In this document: positions 34,405 to 42,890 of the stretch, one piece after another | Layout of the letters: each line of letters starts with the position of its first letter | How positions within the stretch are numbered: the stretch's first letter is position 1 | Assembly: GCF_900176145.1 (NCBI RefSeq) | Contig: NZ_FWWY01000001.1 | Location: forward strand, 1,969,819 to 2,033,818 | DNA from: Sulfobacillus thermosulfidooxidans DSM 9293 | Lineage (GTDB): Bacteria > Bacillota > Sulfobacillia > Sulfobacillales > Sulfobacillaceae | Reading direction: 5' to 3' | Length of the DNA: 64,000 bases | Notes under the pieces: model-generated | Told to the model about the DNA's origin: nothing | The model's database searches: none | Seen by the model: the letters and a program-made list of their open reading frames with translations, nothing else | Program-made: the position numbers and the translations under genes

Positions 34405-34900
34405 ATGCCAAATTCTTTGCTTGTTGCTGCGGCTTCGACCATTGAAGATCTCGAATTCCTTCGCGAGAAATTCGCGGACAAACTGGGGTGGTGACGTGAT
34501 GGTTTCGCGCGGTAAAGAGTATCATGTCTCTGATTTGTCTGCATTTGTTGCAAAGCGAGAGGATGAATATGCTGGAGCATTGACCTATCGGGTCGCTGAC
34601 GGAGAATCGGAATGTGTAACACTAAATGCTTTATACAGTTATCAGGGGATTGGCACCGCGTTAGTCTTGGCATGGGAAAATTGGGCCCGGCAACATCATA
34701 TTAAACGGTTGTGGCTCATCACCTCGAACGATAACTTAAACGCGCTGCGCTTTTATCAAAAACGTGGATTCCGGCTTTGTTGCCTATATCCGGGGGCGAT
34801 TGATGTCGCACGTCGTCAAAAACCTTCTATTCCCCTGTGGGGCGATGAAGGAATTCCCATTCACGATGAAATAGAACTCGAAAAATGGCTGATACCATGA
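34405..34900 (+). pseudogene. GNAT acetyltransferase with a +1 frameshift
   Basis: The first frame (34405-34494) encodes TIEDLEFLREKFAD, the second (to 34900) resumes at NWGGDVMVSRGKEYHV and runs through the acetyl-CoA-binding YQGIGTALVLAWENWA to FYQKRGFRLCCLYPGAID and ends WLIP. Together they give a full GNAT protein of about 164 residues; one extra A in the CAAAC at 34479-34483 explains the break. The downstream part alone could start at ATG 34499 but would lack the first strand of the fold. Sequencing error or a recent mutation is possible. Confidence 0.75.
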
Positions 34901-35090
34901 ACAGTCATTATTCAAAGCTTTCTTAGCATTCCTTGTGTTTAGGAAGAAGGGATGATATAAATATCGGTGCATAAAATAAAAATTTTATTCACCTAGTTAA
35001 TAAGCACTATGAAAAGTGATGGCGATATTATAGAATGATCATTATCCAATGCCCGAACATTTTTTATTATCAGACTTGGGGGGGGTTATG

Positions 35091-35312
35091 ATGGCCATTC
35101 TCGTTGTCGTCCTCACCGTAGCTTTTACACCTATTTTCATTGCTCTTTTTGGTCCTGGCCTATGGTCCTTCGTTAAACATCTTGTATGGACGGCTTTAAT
35201 TCATCCCTCAAACCAGGTGATTGTATTACCAGGGGGATGGCGCCGTAAAGCGGCGTGGTTTGTCCGCCCTTCCAAAAAACCACTACCTTCCGAAGAACGA
35301 GATGTTTCCTAA
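35091..35312 (+). CDS. Small single-helix membrane protein
   Basis: A 73-residue protein with one strong N-terminal membrane segment (about residues 2-30, AILVVVLTVAFTPIFIALFG) and a basic tail ending in Lys/Pro/Ser/Glu residues. A G8 run (35078-35085) serves as the ribosome site before ATG 35091 or 35088. No family is recognised. Confidence 0.55.
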   Translation: MAILVVVLTVAFTPIFIALFGPGLWSFVKHLVWTALIHPSNQVIVLPGGWRRKAAWFVRPSKKPLPSEERDVS

Positions 35313-35323
35313 GAACGTCTGTC

Positions 35324-36049
35324 TTATGACTGGGCCCATGACGGCAGGGGAAGCGGAAGCCCTTTATTGGGAGGCATTAAGAGATTGCCTTGTGTTAAAA
35401 AAGACGGCTCGGGATTAATGATGAGATACGTGGGAATCCATTTGCCCTGCCACTGCCAAAGACTTACGAGCTGTATCCACCCTAATGTGCGAGATTTCAC
35501 GAGAATCCCCAGAACGATGGTGTGAGGACGGGTCTGCATGGCCATCATAAACCCTGCCACCAAAGCGTTTGGGGTTTGATTTTGATACCATGAGGAGACA
35601 GATGGCGAAAGACTAACATGGGCGGGTGGGGCTTTACGTTGTATGAAATTACTTGTCCAACTCAGCATCATACGCCATGGCAAGGGTAGTGAACTCATAG
35701 AATGTGATGACGCGGTAATGGGTTGCCATACGATCTGCTTTCCCTGGCTTTGACCAAAATACATCGTCCCATGGATCAAGACAGGCCAGATCCACCATGT
35801 TTGCTGGGGATCTTGTGGGTTAGCAACAATCCACGGGAGCCAGGCTGGTTTCGAAGAAGCTAATACCTTAGGAATTCCGTGTTGAATCCACTGGTGGGTC
35901 CATGGGGTATAGGGATCACTGATGCCTAGAACCTGTTTATGTGCATGAACTTCAACCTGCGGCGGGGTGCGTTGATGTTGATCCCACACCACGATACTGC
36001 TTAGGACACCGATTGTAAAAAAAACTGCTAGAATCCATTTTTTCTTCAT
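35324..36049 (-). CDS. Hypothetical exported or membrane-anchored protein
   Basis: A 241-residue protein with a KKK-start signal anchor (MKKKWILAVFFTIGVLSSIVVW) and a Trp/His/Gln-rich body. The start at 36049 is chosen because the hydrophobic segment begins there; the frame runs upstream to 36136 without a ribosome site, and GGGGAA precedes 36049 only weakly. No catalytic motif is recognised. It ends 11 nt from the converging small membrane gene. Confidence 0.55.
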   Translation of the reverse strand: MKKKWILAVFFTIGVLSSIVVWDQHQRTPPQVEVHAHKQVLGISDPYTPWTHQWIQHGIPKVLASSKPAWLPWIVANPQDPQQTWWIWPVLIHGTMYFGQSQGKQIVWQPITASSHSMSSLPLPWRMMLSWTSNFIQRKAPPAHVSLSPSVSSWYQNQTPNALVAGFMMAMQTRPHTIVLGILVKSRTLGWIQLVSLWQWQGKWIPTYLIINPEPSFLTQGNLLMPPNKGLPLPLPSWAQS

Positions 36050-36183
36050 CGTTCGTTCCCCCAAATGCGACACACTGCGGTCTTGATTATAGTACGAGAC
36101 GTCAGAGGTATTTTGATGGTATGTCGCGCGACCCATTTATGGTATCCATCTGCGATATCCATATGGCTCGAATGATCAGACGA

Positions 36184-36519
36184 TTAAATGAGATGGATGT
36201 AGCGTTCCACAGGCAGAGAGAAGACAATGGCGCCACCCACCAAGACAGTTGTGGGATACGCATAAATATCGGGATGAAGGGTTGTGTAACCTCTTTGTGC
36301 GAGGATCTCACGTTCTTGGCTATGTTGTTCAACGATCGACAAAATGGAAGGGATCGTGGTGTGATCCGTTCCAATCATGAAGGTCGTATTTCCCAGGTTA
36401 AGAAAAGCGCCCCGGCTTGTGATTTGTGTAAAGCGAATATGGTTCTGGGTTAAGGCTTTCGCTACAGCTTGAGCGTCTGGGGATTGGACAATAATAAAGA
36501 GCAAGCGATTGACAATCAT
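36184..36519 (-). CDS. darA: Cyclic di-AMP receptor (DarA/YaaQ family)
   Basis: A 111-residue PII-like protein. The pattern FIIVQSPDAQAVAKALTQNHIRFTQITSRGAFLNLGNTTFMIGTD matches the DUF970/DarA family, in which the trimer binds c-di-AMP between subunits; VGGAIVFSLPVERY near the end is also conserved. The target is unknown. The ATG at 36519 has AGGA about 8 nt upstream; an in-frame ATG at 36528 is also possible. Confidence 0.85.
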   Translation of the reverse strand: MIVNRLLFIIVQSPDAQAVAKALTQNHIRFTQITSRGAFLNLGNTTFMIGTDHTTIPSILSIVEQHSQEREILAQRGYTTLHPDIYAYPTTVLVGGAIVFSLPVERYIHLI

Positions 36520-36707
36520 GATCGTCATCCTGTCTTGTGCATTTGAGCGTTTGATGGTATTACGCCTGATTATAGAAAATAATGACAGTCAATCTGTATC
36601 TATCATAATCGAAACCGTATCAAGGGAATAGGGGAGAAATATCATAGAAATAAGACATTTCGTGTCCCCTGAAATCAAAGGGAAGATATCTTTTTACCCG
36701 TTACCTT

Positions 36708-38486
36708 TTACAATGTTTGCCCCTGTTGCAATAAATACATCTTGTAATAAAGGCCTTGGCGGGCGAGTAACTCCTGGTGTGTTCCTTGTTCCACGATTTC
36801 CCCATGATGTAACACGATGATAAGATCGGCATCTTGGATTGTTGACAGCCGATGGGCAATAGCGATGGTAGTGCGTCCATGACGCATTTGTGTTAGTGCT
36901 TGTTGTATGGCATCTTCTGTTTCGGTATCGACATTGGCCGTCGCTTCATCAAGGGCCAAGATGATCGGACTCATCGCCATCGTTCGGGCAAATGAAAGTA
37001 ATTGGCGCTGGCCGGTTGATAAAGTGGCCCCCCGCTCTCCAATGGGCGCATGATATCCTTCTGGGAGCTGGCGAATAAATCTATCGGCTTGGACAAATTG
37101 TGCTGCTTGGACGACATCATCATCTGAAATGAAGTGATTGCCTAAACGAATATTGGACGTAATATCCCCGAAGAAGAGAAAGGGTTCTTGTAAGACCAAA
37201 CCAATCTTTCGCCGTAATTCCTGCGAAGAGTAGTGGCGTAAATCGACACCATCAATATAAATGTGGCCCCGTTCCACGGGATAAAATCGCATGAGTAAAT
37301 TGATGATAGAACTTTTGCCACTCCCGGTATGCCCTACAATCGCCACCGTTTGACCGGGATGGGCAGTAAAACTGATATGCTTTAGCACATCAGTTTGGCC
37401 GTCATAAGAGAAAGATACATCGTCAAAGACGACTTCACCCTGAGTAATCTGGGGCTGGTCTTGACCGATTTTTCGAGGAGCTAATTCGTCGTGGTCGAGA
37501 ATTTGAAAAACACGTTCAGCTGATACCATCGCCTGTTGAAAGAAATTCAACCGTTGCATCATGTTATTAATGGGTTCAAAAAATCGGCTTAAATATGCCA
37601 CAAATGCATAAAGCACACCGATATTGACAGCGTGTGCAAAAGAGGTGATGCCAAAATACCAGAGAATGAAAATGAGAGTTAAGGAGTAGATGACGTCATT
37701 GAGGGGACGCAACAACAAGCTATTTAATTGCATGTTACGAAATCGTGCCCTGCGGTAAGCATCATTGATTTGTCCAAATTCCCGGCGCATCCTATGCTCC
37801 TGGCGCATGGATTGAATAATTGCCATCCCTTGCAATGACTCATTCAGTTTGGCGTTAAGTAAGGCGAGTTGCTGGCGTGCACGATGAAAGACTGGCGAAC
37901 TAAATTTCCGGTATAGGGCCATAACCCCCATCAAGACAGGCACTAAGATGAGACAGTACAATGCTAAATGGGCATTTAAGGAAAACATGGCGATCAGAAT
38001 GCCGCCTAAGACTGTGATGTTTTGGACAAAGGTCGACAGCACCGTCATGAACATGTCCAAAATGGCTTGGGTATCATTCGTAATCCGAGATACAATGACC
38101 CCAACGGGCGTGCGGTCAAAAAATGACAGGGCAATATCTTGCGCCTTATCAAATAATTCAATACGCAAACGTTGGATAATATCGAGGGCGAGAATTTGAA
38201 ACAGTTGTAACTGGATGATGTTAAGGACAGCGGTGACGATGACAAGGCTCAGATATAATGCCCCCAACTCTGCTAATACGACCCGGGGAAAATGCCGGGG
38301 AATCAGATATTGATCAAGGAAAATCTTAATCAAAATGGGCTGCACCACATCGGTCGCGGTGGCTGCCAACAACACGGAAAACGCGATAAGCAATTTTTGA
38401 CGGTAGGGAAGCAAATACCCTAGCAACCGACGAAACGTTCCTATCGGCACCGTTATGGGTGAAGATTGATCACGTTCGAGGATCAT
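36708..38486 (-). CDS. ABC exporter half-transporter, catalytically complete subunit
   Basis: A 592-residue type IV exporter: six membrane helices in residues 1-310, then the nucleotide domain. Walker A GHTGSGKSS (about 378-386), signature LSTGQRQL, Walker B ILALDEA with the catalytic Glu, and IAHRLST. It partners the gene just upstream, with which it overlaps by 4 nt. The pairing with a subunit having Asp in place of the Walker B Glu is typical of heterodimers such as BmrCD, TM287/288 and TmrAB. Substrates are probably lipophilic drugs or peptides (inference). Confidence 0.9.
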   Translation of the reverse strand: MILERDQSSPITVPIGTFRRLLGYLLPYRQKLLIAFSVLLAATATDVVQPILIKIFLDQYLIPRHFPRVVLAELGALYLSLVIVTAVLNIIQLQLFQILALDIIQRLRIELFDKAQDIALSFFDRTPVGVIVSRITNDTQAILDMFMTVLSTFVQNITVLGGILIAMFSLNAHLALYCLILVPVLMGVMALYRKFSSPVFHRARQQLALLNAKLNESLQGMAIIQSMRQEHRMRREFGQINDAYRRARFRNMQLNSLLLRPLNDVIYSLTLIFILWYFGITSFAHAVNIGVLYAFVAYLSRFFEPINNMMQRLNFFQQAMVSAERVFQILDHDELAPRKIGQDQPQITQGEVVFDDVSFSYDGQTDVLKHISFTAHPGQTVAIVGHTGSGKSSIINLLMRFYPVERGHIYIDGVDLRHYSSQELRRKIGLVLQEPFLFFGDITSNIRLGNHFISDDDVVQAAQFVQADRFIRQLPEGYHAPIGERGATLSTGQRQLLSFARTMAMSPIILALDEATANVDTETEDAIQQALTQMRHGRTTIAIAHRLSTIQDADLIIVLHHGEIVEQGTHQELLARQGLYYKMYLLQQGQTL

Positions 38487-40243
38487 ACCTCAATGCCTCC
38501 TTGCTCGACTTGAGTTTCAAGTTGCTGGCGCCGGTACATGTCCCAATACCGACCCCCAAGAGCCCATAAACTTTCATGCGTTCCGCGTTCGACAATGGTG
38601 CCATTTTCGAGCACAATGATTTGGTCTGCGTGCTCTACCGTTCGCAAGCGGTGGGTGGCGATAATCGTGGTTCGTCCTTGCCGATTCTTTTTAATACTGT
38701 CTAAAATGTGGGTCTCTGTGCGGGCATCGACCGCTGAAAGAGTGTCATCAAGCAACAAGATTTCAGCATTTTGGAGCAGGGCTCGCGCAATGGATATCCG
38801 CTGCTTTTGTCCCCCCGATAAATTCGTTCCGCGTTCGCCTACTACTGTTTCAAATCCTTGAGGAAATTGTTGAACATCCTCAAGAATACTGGCGAGATAG
38901 GCCGCATTCACAATCTCATCATGGGTCGCATCGGGTTTACCAAAGGCAATGTTTTGAGCCACAGTTTCTGAAAAAATGAATGCATCTTGGGGCGCATACG
39001 CAATGCTTTGGCGTAAGGCATCTAATGTGACGTCATAAATCGATACATTGCCTATGAGAATATCGCCTTCGCCAGTCTTCAGATCAAATTCGCGCAGGAG
39101 TAAGCGCATCAATGTGGTTTTCCCTGATCCGGTACGGCCGACAATGCCGAGCGTTTGTCCTTTCTCAATCTCTAAGACGATGTCTTTAAGAACGGGACGA
39201 TCATTTTCTGGATAACAAAAGTGATGGATATCAAAGGCAACCCGGCCCGTCGGCACGACATCCACCGCGTGTGGACGATTTGTCACTGCTGGTGCGATTG
39301 CTAACAAATGTTTAACGCGTTCATATGATGCACTTCCCCGTTCGACGATATTAAATAAGAAACCGAAAGCCAACATAGGCCAGATTAATTGACCGAGATA
39401 GAGTGTAAAAGTTGTTAGGCTCCCTAAATTTAATGATCCATGCACGACAAACCATGCCCCAACCGCAATAGACAAAAAGTACGAGAGTCCCACAATGACC
39501 GAAATGGTTGGGTCGAAGAGGGAGTCGATGCGGGCTACGGCCACACTTTTGTTGACAACATCACGGGAAAGAGCCACGAAATTCTCCCGTTCCCACTGTT
39601 CTTGACCAAATGCACGCACCACGCGAATTCCCGATACATATTCTTGAACCCGGTCATTGATGTCAGAGAACGCGGCTTGCGCCAGATAGAAACGGTTGTG
39701 AAGCATCTTGCCATAGCGGGTGACAGCATAGGCCATGAGGGGCATCGGAAGCAATGAAATTATCGTGAGTTTCCAATTAATAAAAGCCATGGTCGTAATG
39801 ACGACAGTGCCGGTCGTAATGGAATCCACCAATGTGAGTACGCCTTCAGAAGCTGTGTCTTGAATCGCTTGTACATCATTGGTTGAGTGGGCCATCAGAT
39901 CGCCGATGCGTTTATGGTGGTAAAATTCCGGAGACATCAGAGTGAAATGATCATAGAGTCTGGTCCGAAGCTCCGCGCCTAATTGAATGGCTCCCCCAAA
40001 TAGCAAAATGCGCCACAAATACCGAATGACATAGGTGACCAAAGCCGTGATCAAAATAATGAGCAGGTCATCGTAAAGTTTTCCGCGCGTGAGTGTATGA
40101 TGCGTTAAATTGTTAATGATCAGTCCAACAATACGCGGAGGAATCAAGGATAATAGGGCAACCATCATAAGAAGCAAAATGCCCACAATATAGCGAGTCG
40201 GATGACGGCGGAAGAACCACATCAGATCCAAAAAAACGCGCAC
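38483..40243 (-). CDS. ABC exporter half-transporter, degenerate-site subunit
   Basis: A 586-residue partner of the gene above, with the same layout. Walker A GRTGSGKTT (about residue 370), signature LSGGQKQR and Walker B ILLLDDT, where the expected catalytic Glu is Asp, and ATHRLRT. This marks its ATP site as weakly active. GTG at 40243 is chosen because AAAGGA is 8 nt upstream; the frame opens earlier at 40273. The N-terminal 300 residues form the membrane domain. Confidence 0.88.
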   Translation of the reverse strand: MRVFLDLMWFFRRHPTRYIVGILLLMMVALLSLIPPRIVGLIINNLTHHTLTRGKLYDDLLIILITALVTYVIRYLWRILLFGGAIQLGAELRTRLYDHFTLMSPEFYHHKRIGDLMAHSTNDVQAIQDTASEGVLTLVDSITTGTVVITTMAFINWKLTIISLLPMPLMAYAVTRYGKMLHNRFYLAQAAFSDINDRVQEYVSGIRVVRAFGQEQWERENFVALSRDVVNKSVAVARIDSLFDPTISVIVGLSYFLSIAVGAWFVVHGSLNLGSLTTFTLYLGQLIWPMLAFGFLFNIVERGSASYERVKHLLAIAPAVTNRPHAVDVVPTGRVAFDIHHFCYPENDRPVLKDIVLEIEKGQTLGIVGRTGSGKTTLMRLLLREFDLKTGEGDILIGNVSIYDVTLDALRQSIAYAPQDAFIFSETVAQNIAFGKPDATHDEIVNAAYLASILEDVQQFPQGFETVVGERGTNLSGGQKQRISIARALLQNAEILLLDDTLSAVDARTETHILDSIKKNRQGRTTIIATHRLRTVEHADQIIVLENGTIVERGTHESLWALGGRYWDMYRRQQLETQVEQGGIEV

Positions 40244-40794
40244 GACATTTGTCCTTTCTGGTTTTTCAACCACAGGAAAAACACCTAAAGTATTGTCACA
40301 TAACAGCTAGCTTGGACTATCGTCGTCACTATGTTATGAACCCATATCGCCATGCCATATGTTGAGGGTTCATCGATTCCGCGAAAGTTCACTAAACCCC
40401 ATCCAGTGAGAAAGCGAGACATCGATTATTTTATCACTTTGTTGAATCGGATCTGCTAGGATTTAGGGATTCTAAGCCTAAAGACTTAACAAGTTTCTTT
40501 ATTTTTTGGGAAATTGTTCGAGGCCTGTTGAACAAGAATGAAGAGTTTTACAGTAATGACTTACAGTTGACGCCATCAGGATAAGAATTCAATGCCATGT
40601 TAACTAATGAAGTGGGCACAATATATCGGAATAATGTTTATATGAAAATAACATTTATGTAACCAGGCTAAAATGGCGCATAAACGCCTAAATGGCCCCT
40701 AATTCAGTGATGAATAGTACTTGGGCAAGTTAAGTTTATCAAAATATAGCACGATGCATATTCTGGTCTTGAGGCCGGGGACGTTGACAGAGAG
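40244..40794. other. 551-bp AT-rich intergenic region
   Basis: It lies between the divergent-free ends of the exporter operon (reading left from 40243) and the terminator of the next gene. No supported gene, repeat or RNA was seen. The exporter promoter should be in its first 200 nt but no clean hexamers were identified. Several dyad-like short repeats occur (for example GGCGCATAAACGCC near 40675). Confidence 0.45.
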
Positions 40795-40822
40795 AAAAGA
40801 GCCGAGAAAGTCGGCTCTTTTT
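40795..40822 (-). terminator. Intrinsic terminator of the binding-protein gene
   Basis: AAAAGAGCCGA and TCGGCTCTTTT form a perfect 11-bp stem, loop 5 nt. On the minus strand the right arm ends in TTTTCTCTC. It follows the stop of the gene ending at 40849 by 27 nt. Confidence 0.87.
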
Positions 40823-40848
40823 AATTTCGACATCGATGTTTCTTTTGT

Positions 40849-42591
40849 CTAGTGTGAGGAAAACCACCAATGATTTGGCAAAAATACTGCACCTGCGGGA
40901 TCGAAGCTCTTCGCAACACCATGGAGATTTTTACTGTGAACAATGATTTGTGCCGGGTCGGGAATAAATAAAACTGGTAACTGATGGGCTGCGAAATTTT
41001 CATAGCTATACATTCTTTGTAGTGTTTGTGCCGTGGTGCCGGGTTCATAGGTACCTTGGATCAACTGATTCATCTGGAGGCTGGAATAACTCCCCATATT
41101 TTCCGAACCCGTGGAGCTAAAGAGACCACCACCACTGGGATATCCTGTGCCGTATGTCCATCCTCCGACGGATTGATCCCAATCAATCATGGCCCATGAG
41201 GAAGCGTTGGAAGCCCCGTGGCTAACGACCTCATTAAAAGGCTCGGAGACTAAATTGACTTTGATGCCTTCTTGCGCCCAGTCGTTCTTTAGGAGTTCTG
41301 CTAAATCAGTCCCAGCTGTACTTCCTGATGCATATATCAAAGTGAACTGCAGTTTAATGCCGTTTTTAGTCATGACACCATTTTGTTCATGCCATCCGTG
41401 TTGCTCGAGCAAGGTCTTGCCTTTTTGAGGATTAAATGGGTAGGGATTGGTATTTAACGCTGGGTCAAAAAATGGTGTTTTAGGTAAGGGTGCTAGGGTT
41501 GTATCATCCATCACAGCATAACCGTGATAAAAATCTTTGATAATCGCTGGTTGATCAATGCCCATTTGTAGGGCCTGACGTACAGCAAGACTCTGAAAAG
41601 CTTGACCGATGCCACCTGGAGCGTGAGGATTTTGGTTGGGAACGATGTAATTAAATCCGATAACATATTCAGGTATGACGGTATCACCAGTTAATTGGCT
41701 TTTAGCTGACAATAAGGATGGAGGAAGAGAACCAGCATTTAAGGTCCCTGTTTTTAACGCAGTAAATTCGTTGGAGGCAGAGGACTCATATTGATATATC
41801 ACCTTGCTTAAGGACGATTGATGTCCGTCGTAATGCAAATTGGGAACAAACGACCAATAGTTGTTGGGCGCATAACGACTAAAATGATATGGACCATCAA
41901 CGACATCAAACGCTGCATTTGTTGGAGAGTTGGCAATACTCTGGATGTACTGAAGTTCTTTATTCATATTATGAGGATACCTATCCCAGACGGATTTGGG
42001 AGCTGGGATAATTTGCCCCAATCCATTGCGAATGAACCATGCGGGGTTTCTTGGTGAAGAAATTTTTACGATGACAGTATAAGGTCCTTTGGCTGTTACG
42101 CTTTGCCATAAAGTGGGGAAACCGCCAAATCCTTCGCCCCAAAACGTCCAAGGAGCCGAACTTTGACTAGCGGCTTTCATAATTTGCCATGTGAACACGA
42201 CATCTTGGGCTGTTACGGGCTGTCCATTAGACCAGTGCCATTTCGGATTTAAATGGATTGTGTATATGTCGCCAGCCGCATTGGTAGTAATGGACCGAGC
42301 CAAGGACCGTGCATAATCCAATTGATCGTGACCATTGACCGTAATTAAGGGCTTGTACATCATTAATTCTAATTCTTCGTTGGTGACTGTGTCAGTTACT
42401 TGAGAACGGAGAGGGAAAAACCATGTTGGTGATTGCTGAGTTGTTAACGCTATCACCGCCGTTCCACCCTTAGTGGATGTAAGCTTAGCTGAACCTGTCG
42501 GATGAGTGGCAGATGTTGAGTTGCCACAACCGGCCATGATAAGACTCAACATTAACGTCGATGAAAGCAAAGTCGATGATGTCCAACGCAT
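40849..42591 (-). CDS. Oligopeptide-type substrate-binding lipoprotein (family 5)
   Basis: A 580-residue SBP_bac_5 protein. The signal peptide ends in the lipobox LIMAGC (Cys22) and a Ser/Thr-rich linker follows. LYKPLITVNGHDQLDYARSLA-like, HWSNGQPVTAQDVVFTWQ and LAVRQALQMGIDQPAI motifs fit oligopeptide, dipeptide and nickel-binding proteins. No permease or ATPase genes are adjacent, so it is an orphan, next to a secreted protease (42891-44702). AAAGGAG is 13 nt before the ATG. Confidence 0.9.
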   Translation of the reverse strand: MRWTSSTLLSSTLMLSLIMAGCGNSTSATHPTGSAKLTSTKGGTAVIALTTQQSPTWFFPLRSQVTDTVTNEELELMMYKPLITVNGHDQLDYARSLARSITTNAAGDIYTIHLNPKWHWSNGQPVTAQDVVFTWQIMKAASQSSAPWTFWGEGFGGFPTLWQSVTAKGPYTVIVKISSPRNPAWFIRNGLGQIIPAPKSVWDRYPHNMNKELQYIQSIANSPTNAAFDVVDGPYHFSRYAPNNYWSFVPNLHYDGHQSSLSKVIYQYESSASNEFTALKTGTLNAGSLPPSLLSAKSQLTGDTVIPEYVIGFNYIVPNQNPHAPGGIGQAFQSLAVRQALQMGIDQPAIIKDFYHGYAVMDDTTLAPLPKTPFFDPALNTNPYPFNPQKGKTLLEQHGWHEQNGVMTKNGIKLQFTLIYASGSTAGTDLAELLKNDWAQEGIKVNLVSEPFNEVVSHGASNASSWAMIDWDQSVGGWTYGTGYPSGGGLFSSTGSENMGSYSSLQMNQLIQGTYEPGTTAQTLQRMYSYENFAAHQLPVLFIPDPAQIIVHSKNLHGVAKSFDPAGAVFLPNHWWFSSH

Positions 42592-42803
42592 GCGGTATCT
42601 GGATCTCCTTTGACTATATGTTGTGGTGAGTGTAAAGGCGAGAATAAGCTTCGCCCACTAGGAGTTAAATCTGAAGTGTTTGAACTTGGAAATTCGTGTT
42701 TCAGAATGTTAATAAAACAACAAATTAAGCTTATCATATTGTGGCATAAGATTCTGTCGACTTTTGGCTGTTTATCTATAACCGACGTTGGTCATTAAGA
42801 CAT

Positions 42804-42844
42804 GGAGCCAAGTTATTTCCACTATGGGAAATGGGCTTGGCTCC
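42804..42844 (-). terminator. Hairpin after the sedolisin gene
   Basis: GGAGCCAAG...TTTCC pairs with GGAAA...CTTGGCTCC across a short loop, with only the middle bases mismatched. It is 47 nt beyond the sedolisin stop. It lacks a clear T-run, so its action as a terminator is probable rather than certain. Confidence 0.6.
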
Positions 42845-42890
42845 AAACTCATGGATGAACAGCGAAATGGGCATTGCAGCAATTCGATGC

